Shown here piece after piece: positions 1-9,281 of a stretch of DNA of 64,000 nucleotides. Made by a program: the position numbers and the translations under genes. The DNA comes from Bradyrhizobium sp. CCGUVB4N (GTDB taxonomy: Bacteria; Pseudomonadota; Alphaproteobacteria; Rhizobiales; Xanthobacteraceae): positions 186,001 to 250,000 of the forward strand of contig NZ_JANADP010000001.1 of assembly GCF_024199945.1 (NCBI RefSeq), in the 5' to 3' direction. Below the pieces are notes generated by a model that was not told the DNA's origin, searched no databases, and worked only from the letters and a program-made list of their open reading frames with translations. Every line of letters begins with the position of its first letter. The stretch's first letter is position 1.

Positions 1-695
<695 letters not shown>

Positions 696-1634
696 ATGAA
701 GCTGACCCGCCCCCTCGCCGCGCTCGCCCTCCTCGTTGCCACGGCACTTCCGGCGCTTGCCGCCGATGCCGTCTACCCGCCCGGCTTGCGCCTCGGCATG
801 GTGCCGCTGGTCGGATTGAACACGGCCAAAACCTTTCCGGGCTTCGAGAACGAGGATGGCAGCGTCAAGGTGCTGGTCACCGAACTGCCGCCGGCGGCTT
901 ACGGCGAGGTCGTGAGCGCCTTCACCGCCAATCCGGCCGGCAACAATGGCGTCAAGCCGGACAAGATCGAGACGCCGGCGGGCCTTGCCTATTTCACCAC
1001 CGAGAGCGGCAAGGCCGGCACGACGCCGGTGAAGCGTTATTCGATGATCGTGCCGGGCACCGGCTTCTCCGGCTACGTCGCGGTGCAGGTCCCCGAAAAC
1101 GCGTCGAAGATCTACACCGATGAGGCGGTACGCCAGATGTTTGCGACCGCCACCACCCGCAAGGAAGTGTCGGCTGACGAGCAGATCGGGCTGATGCCGT
1201 TCAAGATCACCGATCTCGCCGGCTTCAAGGACGTCCGCACGCTGGTGCCGGGCTCGAGCCTGATCCTGGCCGACGGCAACGAAGCCTCGGGCTATGAATC
1301 GAAGCCCTTCATCATCCTCGGCCTGATCGGCGCCACCCCGCAGCAGGCTGACGACCGCGCCCGCTTCGCCCAGGAAGCCGCGCTCCAGATTCCCGGCGTA
1401 CGCGAGTCCCGCGTCACCATGTCCGAGCCGATCCGCATCAACGGCCAGCCGGGCTTTGAGACCCGGATCGACGGCGTCAGCGGCAAGGACAAGACCCCGG
1501 TGACGGTGGTGCAGTGGATCCGCTTCGGCGGCGGCACCTCGCTGCGCATCATCGCCAGCGCGCCGCGCGACCAGTGGTCGGACGCCTTCACCCGCTTCCG
1601 CGCCGTGCGCGACGGCATCCAGCCGAAGGGCTAG
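696..1634 (+). CDS. Exported protein of unknown function
   Basis: A protein of 312 residues that I do not recognise. Residues 1-23 form a classical Sec signal peptide (positive start MKLTR, hydrophobic core, cleavage after ALA in LPALAAD), which decides the ATG start over an upstream in-frame extension. The mature part is soluble, without membrane segments or obvious catalytic motifs, rich in short beta-like stretches, and ends near PKG. The family is probably a conserved periplasmic protein of the Rhizobiales. It is followed by a palindromic repeat rather than a terminator. The neighbouring nicotinamidase is also exported, but nothing in the sequence links the two functions. Confidence 0.75.
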   Translation: MKLTRPLAALALLVATALPALAADAVYPPGLRLGMVPLVGLNTAKTFPGFENEDGSVKVLVTELPPAAYGEVVSAFTANPAGNNGVKPDKIETPAGLAYFTTESGKAGTTPVKRYSMIVPGTGFSGYVAVQVPENASKIYTDEAVRQMFATATTRKEVSADEQIGLMPFKITDLAGFKDVRTLVPGSSLILADGNEASGYESKPFIILGLIGATPQQADDRARFAQEAALQIPGVRESRVTMSEPIRINGQPGFETRIDGVSGKDKTPVTVVQWIRFGGGTSLRIIASAPRDQWSDAFTRFRAVRDGIQPKG

Positions 1635-1656
1635 CACGGCTCGTCCAGCACCCTCG

Positions 1657-1786
1657 GTGTCGTCCCGGCGAAGGCCGGGACCCTAACCACAGGGAGAGGT
1701 TGTTGGGCGAACTGGTAACTCCGAGTCGTCGCATAACTATTGCTGCGGCGTATGGGTCCCGGCCTTCGCCGGGACGACGGCGATGT
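1657..1786. repeat. Composite palindromic intergenic element, copy A1
   Basis: Two arms in inverted orientation, GTCGTCCCGGCGAAGGCCGG near 1659 and its complement ending near 1780, flank about 65 bases. Each arm is itself palindromic (CCCGGCGAAGGCCGGG). The inner part carries CCACAGGGAGAGGTTG, also found in other copies. Three related elements occur in this window (near 13177, 32269 and 57339). It lies between two plus-strand genes. Confidence 0.85.
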
Positions 1787-1900
1787 TGGGGCTGGCAGCT
1801 CAACCGCTAGCCAAAGCCGGCTGCATTTTCGGGCTTTTGTTCGTACACGAACGGAATTAGGCTTCCCTCCATTGGATCAACCTTTGAGGGGAGGTGGACG

Positions 1901-2623
1901 ATGCTGGACCGACGACAAATCTTGGCGGCGCTGGGAACCACGGCGCTCGCGAGCCTCGCACCAAGCGCACTTTTCGCAGCAGCCTCGATCAAGCCGGATG
2001 ACACCTCCGCGCTGCTCGTGATCGACGTGCAGAACTGCTTCCTGCCCGGCGGCAGCCTCGCGGTGAAGGAAGGCGAGCAGGTCGTGCCCGTCATCAACAA
2101 GATGGCGAAAGCGTTTTCGAACGTGGTGATGACGCAGGACTGGCACACGCCCGGCCACGTCTCGTTCGCATCGGTGCATTCCGGCAAGAAGCCGTTCGAG
2201 ACCATCGACCTGCCCTACGGCAAGCAGGTGCTGTGGCCCGACCATTGCGTGCAGGGCACCGACGGTGCCTCGTTGTCGAAGGACCTTTCGATCCCGCAGG
2301 CCGAGCTCATCATCCGCAAGGGTTTTCACAAGGACGTCGACAGCTATTCGGCGTTCCTCGAGGCCGACGGCAAGACAACGACTGGCCTTGCCGCCTATCT
2401 GAAGTCGCGCAAGATCAAGCGCGTCTTCGTTGCGGGTCTCGCCACCGATTTCTGCGTCGCCTGGACCGCGCTCGATGCACGCAAGGCGGGCTTCGAGGTC
2501 TATGTCGTGGAAGACGCCTGCCGCGGCATCGACAATCAGGGCTCGCTCGCGAAAGCCTGGGCCGACATGGCCAAGGCCGGCGTGAAGCGGATTCAGTCTG
2601 CGGATATCGCGGTGAGCGCGTAA
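1901..2623 (+). CDS. pncA: Nicotinamidase (isochorismatase family) with Tat-like signal
   Basis: A 240-residue cysteine hydrolase that converts nicotinamide to nicotinate for NAD salvage. The family triad is visible: Asp in LLVIDVQNCF, a Lys in the IIRKGFHKDVDSYSAF region, and the nucleophilic Cys in GLATDFCVAWTA. The metal site is seen in TQDWHTPGHVSF. The first 27 residues (MLDRRQILAALGTTALASLA...) carry a twin Arg followed by a hydrophobic stretch ending in Ala-rich sequence, which resembles a Tat signal; most PncA proteins are cytoplasmic and about 200-215 residues, which fits an added export signal here. GAGGGGAGG sits just upstream of the ATG. Pyrazinamidase activity would be a side reaction. 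Export is inferred. Confidence 0.9.
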   Translation: MLDRRQILAALGTTALASLAPSALFAAASIKPDDTSALLVIDVQNCFLPGGSLAVKEGEQVVPVINKMAKAFSNVVMTQDWHTPGHVSFASVHSGKKPFETIDLPYGKQVLWPDHCVQGTDGASLSKDLSIPQAELIIRKGFHKDVDSYSAFLEADGKTTTGLAAYLKSRKIKRVFVAGLATDFCVAWTALDARKAGFEVYVVEDACRGIDNQGSLAKAWADMAKAGVKRIQSADIAVSA

Positions 2624-2651
2624 GGCGCTCACGTTGTCAAACCTTGATGAT

Positions 2652-2678
2652 GAGGAGACGCGCGCGAGCGCGCTCCTC
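2652..2678. terminator. Hairpin between convergent pncA and grpE
   Basis: GAGGAG-A-CGCGC pairs with GCGCGCTCCTC around a GCGA loop with one bulged A. A short AAAAT follows on the plus strand, and the mirror strand ends in TTTTG. It sits in the 63-base gap between two convergent genes, so it probably ends both transcripts. Confidence 0.5.
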
Positions 2679-2686
2679 AAAATCGC

Positions 2687-3292
2687 TCAGTTCGCTTCGT
2701 TGCTGTTCGCAGCCGGCGCGGGCTTGGCGCCACCCTTGGCGACGCCGACCAGCGCCGGGCGCAGCACGCGCTCGCCGATGGTGTAGCCAGCCTGCATGAC
2801 CTGCACGACGGTGCCGGCGGGCACCGACGCATCCGGCACCTCGTACATCGCCTGCTGGAAGTTCGGATCGAACTTCTGGCCCTGCGGATCGAACTTCTTC
2901 ACGCCGTGCTTTTCCAGCGCGTTGAGCAGCGAGCGCTCGGTGAGCTCGACGCCCTCGATCAGCGCGGTCAGGCCGGGATCGGCCGCGGCACGCGCTTCGG
3001 CCGGAACGGCATCGAGCGCGCGCTGAAGGTTGTCGGCGATGTCGAGCACGTCGCGGGCAAAGCCGGTGACGCCGTAGAGCTTGGAGTCAGCGACCTCCTT
3101 GGCGGTGCGCTTGCGCAGATTTTCCATCTCGGCCAGCGTCCGCAGCATGCGGTCGCGCGCCTCGGCGGCTTCCTTCTGCAGCAATTCCACCGAACCCGGC
3201 TCGGGGTCGTCGGGCATGATGTAGGGTTTCGACACCACGGGCTCGCCGGTCGCGGCAGTCGTGTCTTCGGGTTGCCGGTCTCGATCGGTCAT
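2687..3292 (-). CDS. grpE: Nucleotide exchange factor GrpE
   Basis: A 201-residue co-chaperone that releases ADP from DnaK. The N terminus is acidic and disordered ([18 protein letters not shown]), followed by the long coiled-coil region (about residues 40-90, with [19 protein letters not shown]) and the C-terminal beta domain with the family signature [21 protein letters not shown] chose the ATG at 3292 because the additional upstream codons in the open frame look like leader sequence and the family starts with a short acidic tail. It lies downstream of hrcA on the same strand with a gap of about 100 bases, and is followed by the hairpin at 2652-2678. Confidence 0.96.
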   Translation of the reverse strand: MTDRDRQPEDTTAATGEPVVSKPYIMPDDPEPGSVELLQKEAAEARDRMLRTLAEMENLRKRTAKEVADSKLYGVTGFARDVLDIADNLQRALDAVPAEARAAADPGLTALIEGVELTERSLLNALEKHGVKKFDPQGQKFDPNFQQAMYEVPDASVPAGTVVQVMQAGYTIGERVLRPALVGVAKGGAKPAPAANSNEAN

Positions 3293-3390
3293 CGGCTCTC
3301 TTTTCGAACTGGTCTTACGGGATTTTGCTGGCCCGGATATCGTGCTTCGGGCGCTGAAAATCAAGCGCCCGTGATCGTCTCAAATGCCGG

Positions 3391-4479
3391 TCAGCCCCCC
3401 AGCAGGCGGCTGACGATGCGGGCGGCGTAGTCCACGGTCGGGATCACACGGGCATAATTCAGCCGCGTCGGCCCGATCACGCCCAAAACGCCGACGATGC
3501 GGCCGGCGGCATCCCGATAGGGCGAGATGATGGTGGAGGACCCGGACAGCGAAAACAGCTTGTTTTCGCTGCCGATGAAGATCCGGACGCCCTCGGCGGT
3601 TTCGGCACGCCCCAGCAGGTCGATGACGCCGCGCTTGGTCTCGAGATCGTCGAACAGCAGGCGAACGCGCTCGAGATCCTCCAGCGCGTGCAGGTCCTCC
3701 AGCAGATTGGCGTGGCCGCGGACGATGAGCTGGCGGTCCTCATTCTCGCCGCCAGACCAGCTCGCGATCCCGGCCGAGATCACCTTTTGCGTCAATTGAT
3801 CGAGCTCGGCGCGAGCCTCGCCCAGCGCGGTTTCCAGCTCGAGCCGCGCCTCGGCGAGCGTCCGGCCGCGAATCCGCGCATTGAGGAAATTGCCGGCTTC
3901 GATGATGGCGGAGGAGGGAACTCCCGGCGGCAGCGTCAGCACGCGGTTCTCGACCTGGCCGTCCTCGCCAACCAGGATGACCAGCGCCTTTTCGGGTTCC
4001 AGGCGGACGAACTCGATGTGCTTCAGCCGCGTATTCGATTTCGGCGTCAAAACGACGGCCGCGGTGCGGGTGAGACCCGACAGCCGCGTCAGCGCCTGAT
4101 CGAGCGCCGCCTCGACCGATTGGGCCTGACCGACGGAGGTCAGCTGGCTCTGGATCGACTGCCGCTCCGCCTCGTTGAGATCGCCGACCTGCATCAAGGC
4201 GTCGACGAAGAAGCGCAGGCCGAGTTCCGTCGGTAGCCGGCCGGCAGACGTGTGCGGGGCGTAGATGAGGCCGAGATGTTCCAGATCGGCCATGACGTTG
4301 CGGACCGAGGCCGGCGACAGCGGCATCGCAATCAGCCGCGAGATGTTGCGCGAGCCCACCGGCTCGCCGGTCGCGAGGTAGCTTTCGACAATTTGACGAA
4401 AGATGTCGCGTGAACGCTCGTTGAGCTGGGCGAGGCCTGCGCGCGGCGCGATCAGATGGATCGGATCGTGATGGGCCAC
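3391..4479 (-). CDS. hrcA: Heat-inducible transcription repressor HrcA
   Basis: A 362-residue repressor that binds CIRCE operators upstream of groESL-type genes and is kept active by GroEL. The N-terminal winged-helix part has [20 protein letters not shown] and PVGSRNISR, and the C-terminal region has [20 protein letters not shown] and [20 protein letters not shown], as usual for the family. The start is a GTG preceded by GAGGAG at 9 bases. It heads the hrcA-grpE minus-strand pair. I saw no CIRCE inverted repeat (TTAGCACTC-N9-GAGTGCTAA) in front of it, so autoregulation through CIRCE is not supported here. Confidence 0.97.
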   Translation of the reverse strand: MAHHDPIHLIAPRAGLAQLNERSRDIFRQIVESYLATGEPVGSRNISRLIAMPLSPASVRNVMADLEHLGLIYAPHTSAGRLPTELGLRFFVDALMQVGDLNEAERQSIQSQLTSVGQAQSVEAALDQALTRLSGLTRTAAVVLTPKSNTRLKHIEFVRLEPEKALVILVGEDGQVENRVLTLPPGVPSSAIIEAGNFLNARIRGRTLAEARLELETALGEARAELDQLTQKVISAGIASWSGGENEDRQLIVRGHANLLEDLHALEDLERVRLLFDDLETKRGVIDLLGRAETAEGVRIFIGSENKLFSLSGSSTIISPYRDAAGRIVGVLGVIGPTRLNYARVIPTVDYAARIVSRLLGG

Positions 4480-4660
4480 AGACGGTAACTCCTCTCAGAT
4501 GCTCATAATTTGTCCATCCCCGAGGGTTCTGACAAGCGTGGCGTTTGCGGGGTGGAAAACCCGGGGTGAAAAAGCCTTGTCCTTTCCCCTTGCCGCCCAC
4601 CCTCACCCCACCTACAAGCACCGCGAATAGCCCTTTTCCGAGAGTTTTGGAGGATTCCCC

Positions 4661-5374
4661 ATGCGGCCAAGCCGCCGTGCGCCCGACGAATTGCGCCCCG
4701 TGACGCTGGAGCGTGGCGTGGTGAAGTATGCGGAAGGCTCCTGCCTCGTGAAATTCGGCGACACCCATGTGCTGGTCACCGCCACTCTGGAAGACCGCTT
4801 GCCGCCGTGGCTGAAGGGCCAGGGCCGCGGTTGGGTCACCGCCGAATACGGCATGCTGCCGCGCGCGACCTCCGAACGCACCCGCCGCGAAGCGGCCGCC
4901 GGCAAGCAGAGCGGCCGCACCGTCGAGATCCAGCGCCTGATCGGGCGTTCGTTGCGCACCATCGTCGATCTCGAAGCGCTCGGTGAGCGCCAGATCACGG
5001 TTGATTGCGACGTGCTCCAGGCCGATGGCGGCACCCGCACGGCCTCGATCACCGGTGCCTGGGTCGCGCTCGCCGACTGCATCAACTGGATGAAGACGCG
5101 CAACATGATCAAGGCCAACGTGATGCGCGACAACGTCGCCGCGATCTCGTGCGGCATCTATCAGGGCAAGCCGGTGCTGGATCTCGACTATGCCGAGGAT
5201 TCCGAAGCTGAAACCGACGCCAATTTCGTCATGACCGGCGACGGCCGCATCATCGAGGTGCAGGGCACCGCGGAACGCGAGCCGTTTACGCAGGACGAGT
5301 TCCTCGCGCTGATCGCCCTGGCGCAAAAAGGCATCGCGCGTCTGGTGGACTTGCAGAAACTGGCTGTCGCGTAG
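4661..5374 (+). CDS. rph: Ribonuclease PH
   Basis: A 237-residue phosphorolytic 3'-5' exoribonuclease that trims tRNA 3' ends. It begins [20 protein letters not shown] as in the family, and has [40 protein letters not shown] and the C-terminal [16 protein letters not shown]. Length is normal. It is divergent from hrcA and starts the run rph-rdgB-hemW, with 11 bases to rdgB, a common alphaproteobacterial arrangement. ATG with GAGAGTTTTGGAGGATT upstream gives a good ribosome-binding site. Confidence 0.98.
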   Translation: MRPSRRAPDELRPVTLERGVVKYAEGSCLVKFGDTHVLVTATLEDRLPPWLKGQGRGWVTAEYGMLPRATSERTRREAAAGKQSGRTVEIQRLIGRSLRTIVDLEALGERQITVDCDVLQADGGTRTASITGAWVALADCINWMKTRNMIKANVMRDNVAAISCGIYQGKPVLDLDYAEDSEAETDANFVMTGDGRIIEVQGTAEREPFTQDEFLALIALAQKGIARLVDLQKLAVA

Positions 5375-5385
5375 TCAATAGGCCC

Positions 5386-6021
5386 ATGCACCGCCGAATC
5401 ACCGGAAAGCTCGTCATCGCGACCCACAATCCCGGCAAGCTCGCCGAGATGAAGGAGCTGCTCGCGCCTCACGGCATCGAGGTGGTGTCGGCCGGCGAGC
5501 TCGGCCTGCCCGAGCCCGACGAGACCGGCAACGACTTCCGCAGCAATGCCGCGATCAAGGCGATCGCGGCGGCGCAGGCGACCGGATTTCCATCCTTCGC
5601 CGATGATTCCGGCATCGTGGTTGATGCGCTCGACGGCGCGCCCGGCATCTACAGCGCGCGCTGGGCCGGACCGTCCAAGGATTTCGCCGCGGCCATGGCG
5701 CAGATCGAGCGCCTGTTGCAGGAGCGCGGCGCCGCCACGCCCGACAAACGTAAATCGCATTTCGTCTCGGCCCTCTGCGTCGCCTGGCCCGACGGTCATC
5801 TCGAAGAGGTCGAGGCGCGCGTCGACGGCACGATGGTCTGGCCACCGCGCGGTACCGCCGGCTTCGGTTACGATCCGATGTTCTTGCCCGACGGTCACAC
5901 GCGCACCTTCGGCGAGATGGAAAGCATCGAAAAGCACGGCCTGCCGCCACTCGGCCTCGGCCTGTCGCACCGCGCCCGCGCCTTCGTGAAACTGGCGGAG
6001 ATCTGCCTTGAGCCGCGCTAA
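5386..6021 (+). CDS. rdgB: XTP/dITP diphosphatase (RdgB/HAM1 family)
   Basis: A 211-residue house-cleaning pyrophosphatase that removes XTP, dITP and ITP from the nucleotide pool. Family motifs are [14 protein letters not shown] near the N terminus, [20 protein letters not shown] in the middle and [15 protein letters not shown] toward the end, followed by [18 protein letters not shown]. Length is normal. It overlaps hemW by 14 bases, so translation may be coupled. The stop codon lies at the beginning of a dispersed repeat that continues into hemW (see 6020-6083). Confidence 0.97.
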   Translation: MHRRITGKLVIATHNPGKLAEMKELLAPHGIEVVSAGELGLPEPDETGNDFRSNAAIKAIAAAQATGFPSFADDSGIVVDALDGAPGIYSARWAGPSKDFAAAMAQIERLLQERGAATPDKRKSHFVSALCVAWPDGHLEEVEARVDGTMVWPPRGTAGFGYDPMFLPDGHTRTFGEMESIEKHGLPPLGLGLSHRARAFVKLAEICLEPR

Positions 6022-7222
6022 AGCGTTTTCAAGCGAAGTGGACACCGGTTCGCGCCAGGAAAACGCGTCAAAACAAGAATCTGAAGCTTTTGGCGTTTAC
6101 GTGCACTGGCCGTTCTGCCTGTCGAAGTGTCCCTATTGCGACTTCAACAGCCATGTCCGCCACGCCGCGATCGACGAGGCGCGTTTTGCCTCCGCGTTCG
6201 CCCGCGAGATCGAAACCACCGCACAGCGCGCGCCCGGCCGTGAGGTCTCCTCGATCTTTCTCGGCGGCGGCACGCCGTCACTGATGCAGCCTTCGACCGT
6301 CGGCGCCGTGCTCGACGCGATCGGCCAGCATTGGAACGTTGCCAAGGACGTCGAAGTGACGCTCGAGGCAAACCCGACCAGTGTCGAAGCCACGCGCTTT
6401 GCCGGCTATCGCGCAGCCGGTGTCAATCGCGTTTCACTGGGCGTGCAGGCGCTCGACGATGCCTCGCTGAAGGCCCTCGGCCGCATGCACAGCGCGCGCG
6501 AGGCGCTCGATGCCGTCGCGATCGCGCGCCGTTCATTCGATCGCTATTCGTTCGACCTGATCTACGCCCGCCCGGACCAGACGCCGGCGATGTGGGCCGA
6601 CGAGCTGCGTCTCGCCATCGATGAAGCGGCCGAGCATCTGTCGCTCTATCAGCTCACCATCGAGGAAGGCACGCCGTTCTTCGGCCTGCACCAGGCCGGC
6701 AAGCTGAAGACGCCGGACGAGGCCGTCGCGCGCGCGCTTTACGACGTGACGCAGGAGACCTGCGACAAGCTCGGTCTGCCGGCTTACGAGATTTCCAATC
6801 ACGCGCGGCGCGGCGCCGAGTGCCGGCACAATCTGGTGTACTGGCGCGGCGAAGAATATGCCGGCATCGGTCCCGGCGCGCACGGCCGCCTCGACATCGA
6901 CGGCGTGCGCCATGCCACCGCCACCGAGAAGCGGCCCGAAGCCTGGCTGATGCGCGTCGAAAGCAGCGGCCACGGCGTCGTCACCGACGATCTCCTCAAC
7001 AGCGAAGAACGCGCCGACGAATTCCTGCTGATGGGATTGCGCCTCGCCGAGGGCATCGACCCCGAGCGTTACACGGCGCTCTCAGGTCGCCCGCTGGACC
7101 CCGGTCGCATCGCGCTGTTGCGCGAGGAAGGCGCGATCACGGTCGATGCAACGGGCCGGCTGCGCGTCACGAGCAGCGGATTCCCGGTGCTGGACGCTGT
7201 GGTCGCGGATCTCGCGGCGTAA
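6008..7222 (+). CDS. hemW: HemW, radical SAM heme chaperone
   Basis: A 404-residue protein related to HemN but of the HemW class, thought to carry heme to target proteins rather than to oxidise coproporphyrinogen. The radical SAM cluster motif is [12 protein letters not shown] (CxxxCxxC), followed by [13 protein letters not shown] and [13 protein letters not shown]. The TTG start overlaps rdgB. The first roughly 25 residues ([20 protein letters not shown]...) precede the conserved VYVHWPF start and are encoded by a dispersed palindromic repeat. A GTG at 6038 is an alternative start within that repeat. No strong Shine-Dalgarno was seen for either. Confidence 0.93.
   Translation: MSRAKAFSSEVDTGSRQENASKQESEAFGVYVHWPFCLSKCPYCDFNSHVRHAAIDEARFASAFAREIETTAQRAPGREVSSIFLGGGTPSLMQPSTVGAVLDAIGQHWNVAKDVEVTLEANPTSVEATRFAGYRAAGVNRVSLGVQALDDASLKALGRMHSAREALDAVAIARRSFDRYSFDLIYARPDQTPAMWADELRLAIDEAAEHLSLYQLTIEEGTPFFGLHQAGKLKTPDEAVARALYDVTQETCDKLGLPAYEISNHARRGAECRHNLVYWRGEEYAGIGPGAHGRLDIDGVRHATATEKRPEAWLMRVESSGHGVVTDDLLNSEERADEFLLMGLRLAEGIDPERYTALSGRPLDPGRIALLREEGAITVDATGRLRVTSSGFPVLDAVVADLAA
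6020..6083. repeat. Dispersed palindromic repeat inside the 5' end of hemW
   Basis: The sequence AAGCGTTTTCAAGCGAAGTG followed by GACACCGGTTCGCGCCAGGA and AAACGCGTCAAAACAAGAAT matches, from memory, a very common intergenic repeat of Bradyrhizobium and Rhodopseudomonas genomes. Here it begins at the rdgB stop codon and is read through in frame as part of hemW. Only one copy is in this window, so its repeat status rests on remembered genomes. Confidence 0.65.
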
Positions 7223-7317
7223 AGGCTTTGATAAGCGAACCGCCGGTATTTCCGGCAGCTGACCTTATGCCGTGCTAGATTTGCTCGCGCGTCATCTTGC
7301 CCCGCCTCCGGACGGCC

Positions 7318-8421
7318 ATGAACGAGCGAGCCCCTCTCCCTGCGATCCACGATCCCGAACTCGACCGGCTCGTGAAGGATGCCGGTGCGAGCAAGACGGT
7401 CTACGCCCTCGTCACGCCGGAGACCGAAGCGGCGAAGCACGCAATCCTCGGCAACTGCCCGGCGTCACCGGATGCCGCGCGGCGACAATATCTCGAGCAA
7501 TTCCGCGACGCCTGGACCGGCAAGCAGTTTGCGCTTCACGAAGCCTTCCTCGCACGCTGGATGGCCTGGGCCGACCCAGTGGTTGCGCTTTCGCCCACCG
7601 GATTTCCCTGGCGCTATCCGACGGCCGGCGGCAGCGAAGCCCTGTTTCACGTCATAACCGCTTATGGCAACCGCGCGCGCAGCGAGCGTTTCGATCCCGA
7701 AGTCCACGTCTTCTCTGGCGAGTACGAGGGCTACAAGGCCTATGCCGAGGCATGCGGGATAACAGTCGTCGAGCATGACCGGGCCGATTGGGAAAAGGTC
7801 GGACGTTTGCTTCCGCCGACCGCGTTGTTCTGTATCAGCCAACCCTCTGCGATTGACGGCGATGTCTGGCCGCAGGCAAACGCTTTCTTCGACCTGCTAT
7901 CGGCCGGCGCCTCAAAACCTCGCCTGCTGCTCGACGTCACCTATGTCGGAAGTATTGCCGAAGAGCTCGGATCGCGTATTGCCGCGGACAGTCCCGCGGT
8001 GCAGGCCGTTGCCTTCAGCCTCTCAAAGCCGTTCGGGGTCTATTACGACCGCATCGGCGGCATCTTCTGTCGCGAGGCCATGCCGTCCCTGTTCGGCAAT
8101 CAATGGTTCAAGAACCTCACCTCGCTGCAGCTCGGTCTCGCGCTGATCGAGCGTCATGACGTCTACGACCTGCCGCGCCGCTATAAGCGTGTTCAGCGCG
8201 AGGCTGCCACGGAAGTCGGCCGCCGGCTCGGCATCGCGCTCACACCGAGTGACGTCACGATCCTTGCGCGGGCGTCCCGGTCTGACACTCTGGACCCCGC
8301 GCTCGCCGCCTTCCTACGGCGACCCGCGAATAACGCGCAGGCGCATTTGCGCGTTTGTCTCACACCCGCCATGGCGCAAATGATCGGCACCGCCGGCCCG
8401 ATCCCCGGAGGCGCATCTTGA
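7318..8421 (+). CDS. PLP-dependent enzyme, fold type I, unknown substrate
   Basis: A protein of 367 residues that I cannot assign to a pathway. Active-site features of aminotransferase-like PLP enzymes are present: a phosphate-binding PTAGGSEALFHV (about residues 101-112), LLLDVTYVGS with the Asp (206) that would contact the pyridine nitrogen, and FSLSKPFGVYYDR with the Schiff-base Lys (237). It is therefore likely catalytically active as an aminotransferase, lyase or decarboxylase. I chose the ATG at 7318; a TTG at 7297 is also in frame. Its stop overlaps the start of the next gene (TTGA), with GGAGG placed for that start, so the two products are probably made together and may share a substrate. 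Confidence 0.75.
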   Translation: MNERAPLPAIHDPELDRLVKDAGASKTVYALVTPETEAAKHAILGNCPASPDAARRQYLEQFRDAWTGKQFALHEAFLARWMAWADPVVALSPTGFPWRYPTAGGSEALFHVITAYGNRARSERFDPEVHVFSGEYEGYKAYAEACGITVVEHDRADWEKVGRLLPPTALFCISQPSAIDGDVWPQANAFFDLLSAGASKPRLLLDVTYVGSIAEELGSRIAADSPAVQAVAFSLSKPFGVYYDRIGGIFCREAMPSLFGNQWFKNLTSLQLGLALIERHDVYDLPRRYKRVQREAATEVGRRLGIALTPSDVTILARASRSDTLDPALAAFLRRPANNAQAHLRVCLTPAMAQMIGTAGPIPGGAS

Positions 8422-9263
8422 AGAATCTCGTCGCGGTGACTGATCCCGAAGACATCCACCGCCATGTGCACGGCTTGTGGCGATGCGAGCCGATCCGCGA
8501 TTCGCACGCCAATCGCGGCTTCATCCATGACATCGTCGAACAATTCGCGAGCCTGCCGCGCTTGTTCTGCGATACCACCAATGACCGGCTCGAACGCGCT
8601 CATTTCTGCTCGTGGTGGGGCGTGTCGATGAACCGGACCTACGACAATCCAGCGATCGAGGATCTATACCGCCTGCACGAGATGTTTCATTCGGCCTTCA
8701 TGCCTTACTTTCCCGGCATCGGCTTCGATGCCTTTCATCGCAAGATGGAAGACAACGAACTGAAGGCGAGCGTTTGTTCGGAGATTCGCGTCTATTTCGA
8801 ACTGCCGCATTTGCGGGAGCTTGCGTTCGAGCATCCGATCTATGCCGACCGCTTCCTCTCCGACACCTCGATGCAGACGCTCTGGCGGAAGAACAAGCCG
8901 GTCGCGATCGAGACGCTGCAAGAAGCGCGCCGCGACGTGATGTTCTCCAAGCCCGAGCATGAGATGGACCTGGCAGAGCGCTGGATCAGGCGCTTTGCCC
9001 TGCAAAACCGTCAGTGGTCGACGTGCTGGTACGATCGCTACCTCGATATCGAGCAGCACATGTACGAATTCCAGATCCGTGCCCTGCAGGGCGACCGCTC
9101 TGGCGCCATTGCGGAGCACCTGGCCTGGATCGAGGCGCACGCCGGCGAGGACACCGACGATCATATTCCCTATCGCCAGGAAGCCGCTCTGTTCGCAAAC
9201 ATCTATTGGAGCAACCGGCGCCGGTACGAGGCGCAGGTCCCGGCCGTGGCCAAGCCAGGATAG
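8418..9263 (+). CDS. Helical protein with HExxH motif, unknown function, coupled to PLP enzyme
   Basis: A 281-residue protein that I do not recognise. The TTG start is chosen because GGAGG lies 6 bases upstream and it overlaps the stop of the PLP enzyme gene by 2 bases. It is mostly helical by composition, without signal peptide or membrane segments. The stretch DLYRLHEMFHSAF (residues about 82-94) contains HExxH, followed by acidic residues in DNELKASVCSEIRVYFE (about 113-128) and many His and Trp. These could bind a metal, either as a zinc site or as a di-iron helical bundle, but neither is shown. Together with the preceding gene it may form a small biosynthetic or degradative unit. Confidence 0.7.
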   Translation: MKNLVAVTDPEDIHRHVHGLWRCEPIRDSHANRGFIHDIVEQFASLPRLFCDTTNDRLERAHFCSWWGVSMNRTYDNPAIEDLYRLHEMFHSAFMPYFPGIGFDAFHRKMEDNELKASVCSEIRVYFELPHLRELAFEHPIYADRFLSDTSMQTLWRKNKPVAIETLQEARRDVMFSKPEHEMDLAERWIRRFALQNRQWSTCWYDRYLDIEQHMYEFQIRALQGDRSGAIAEHLAWIEAHAGEDTDDHIPYRQEAALFANIYWSNRRRYEAQVPAVAKPG

Positions 9264-9281
9264 ATTTTTAGGCGAAGCCTG

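Noticed and set aside
4480..4660. Search for a CIRCE operator upstream of hrcA
   Set aside because: No TTAGCACTC inverted repeat is seen between hrcA and rph.
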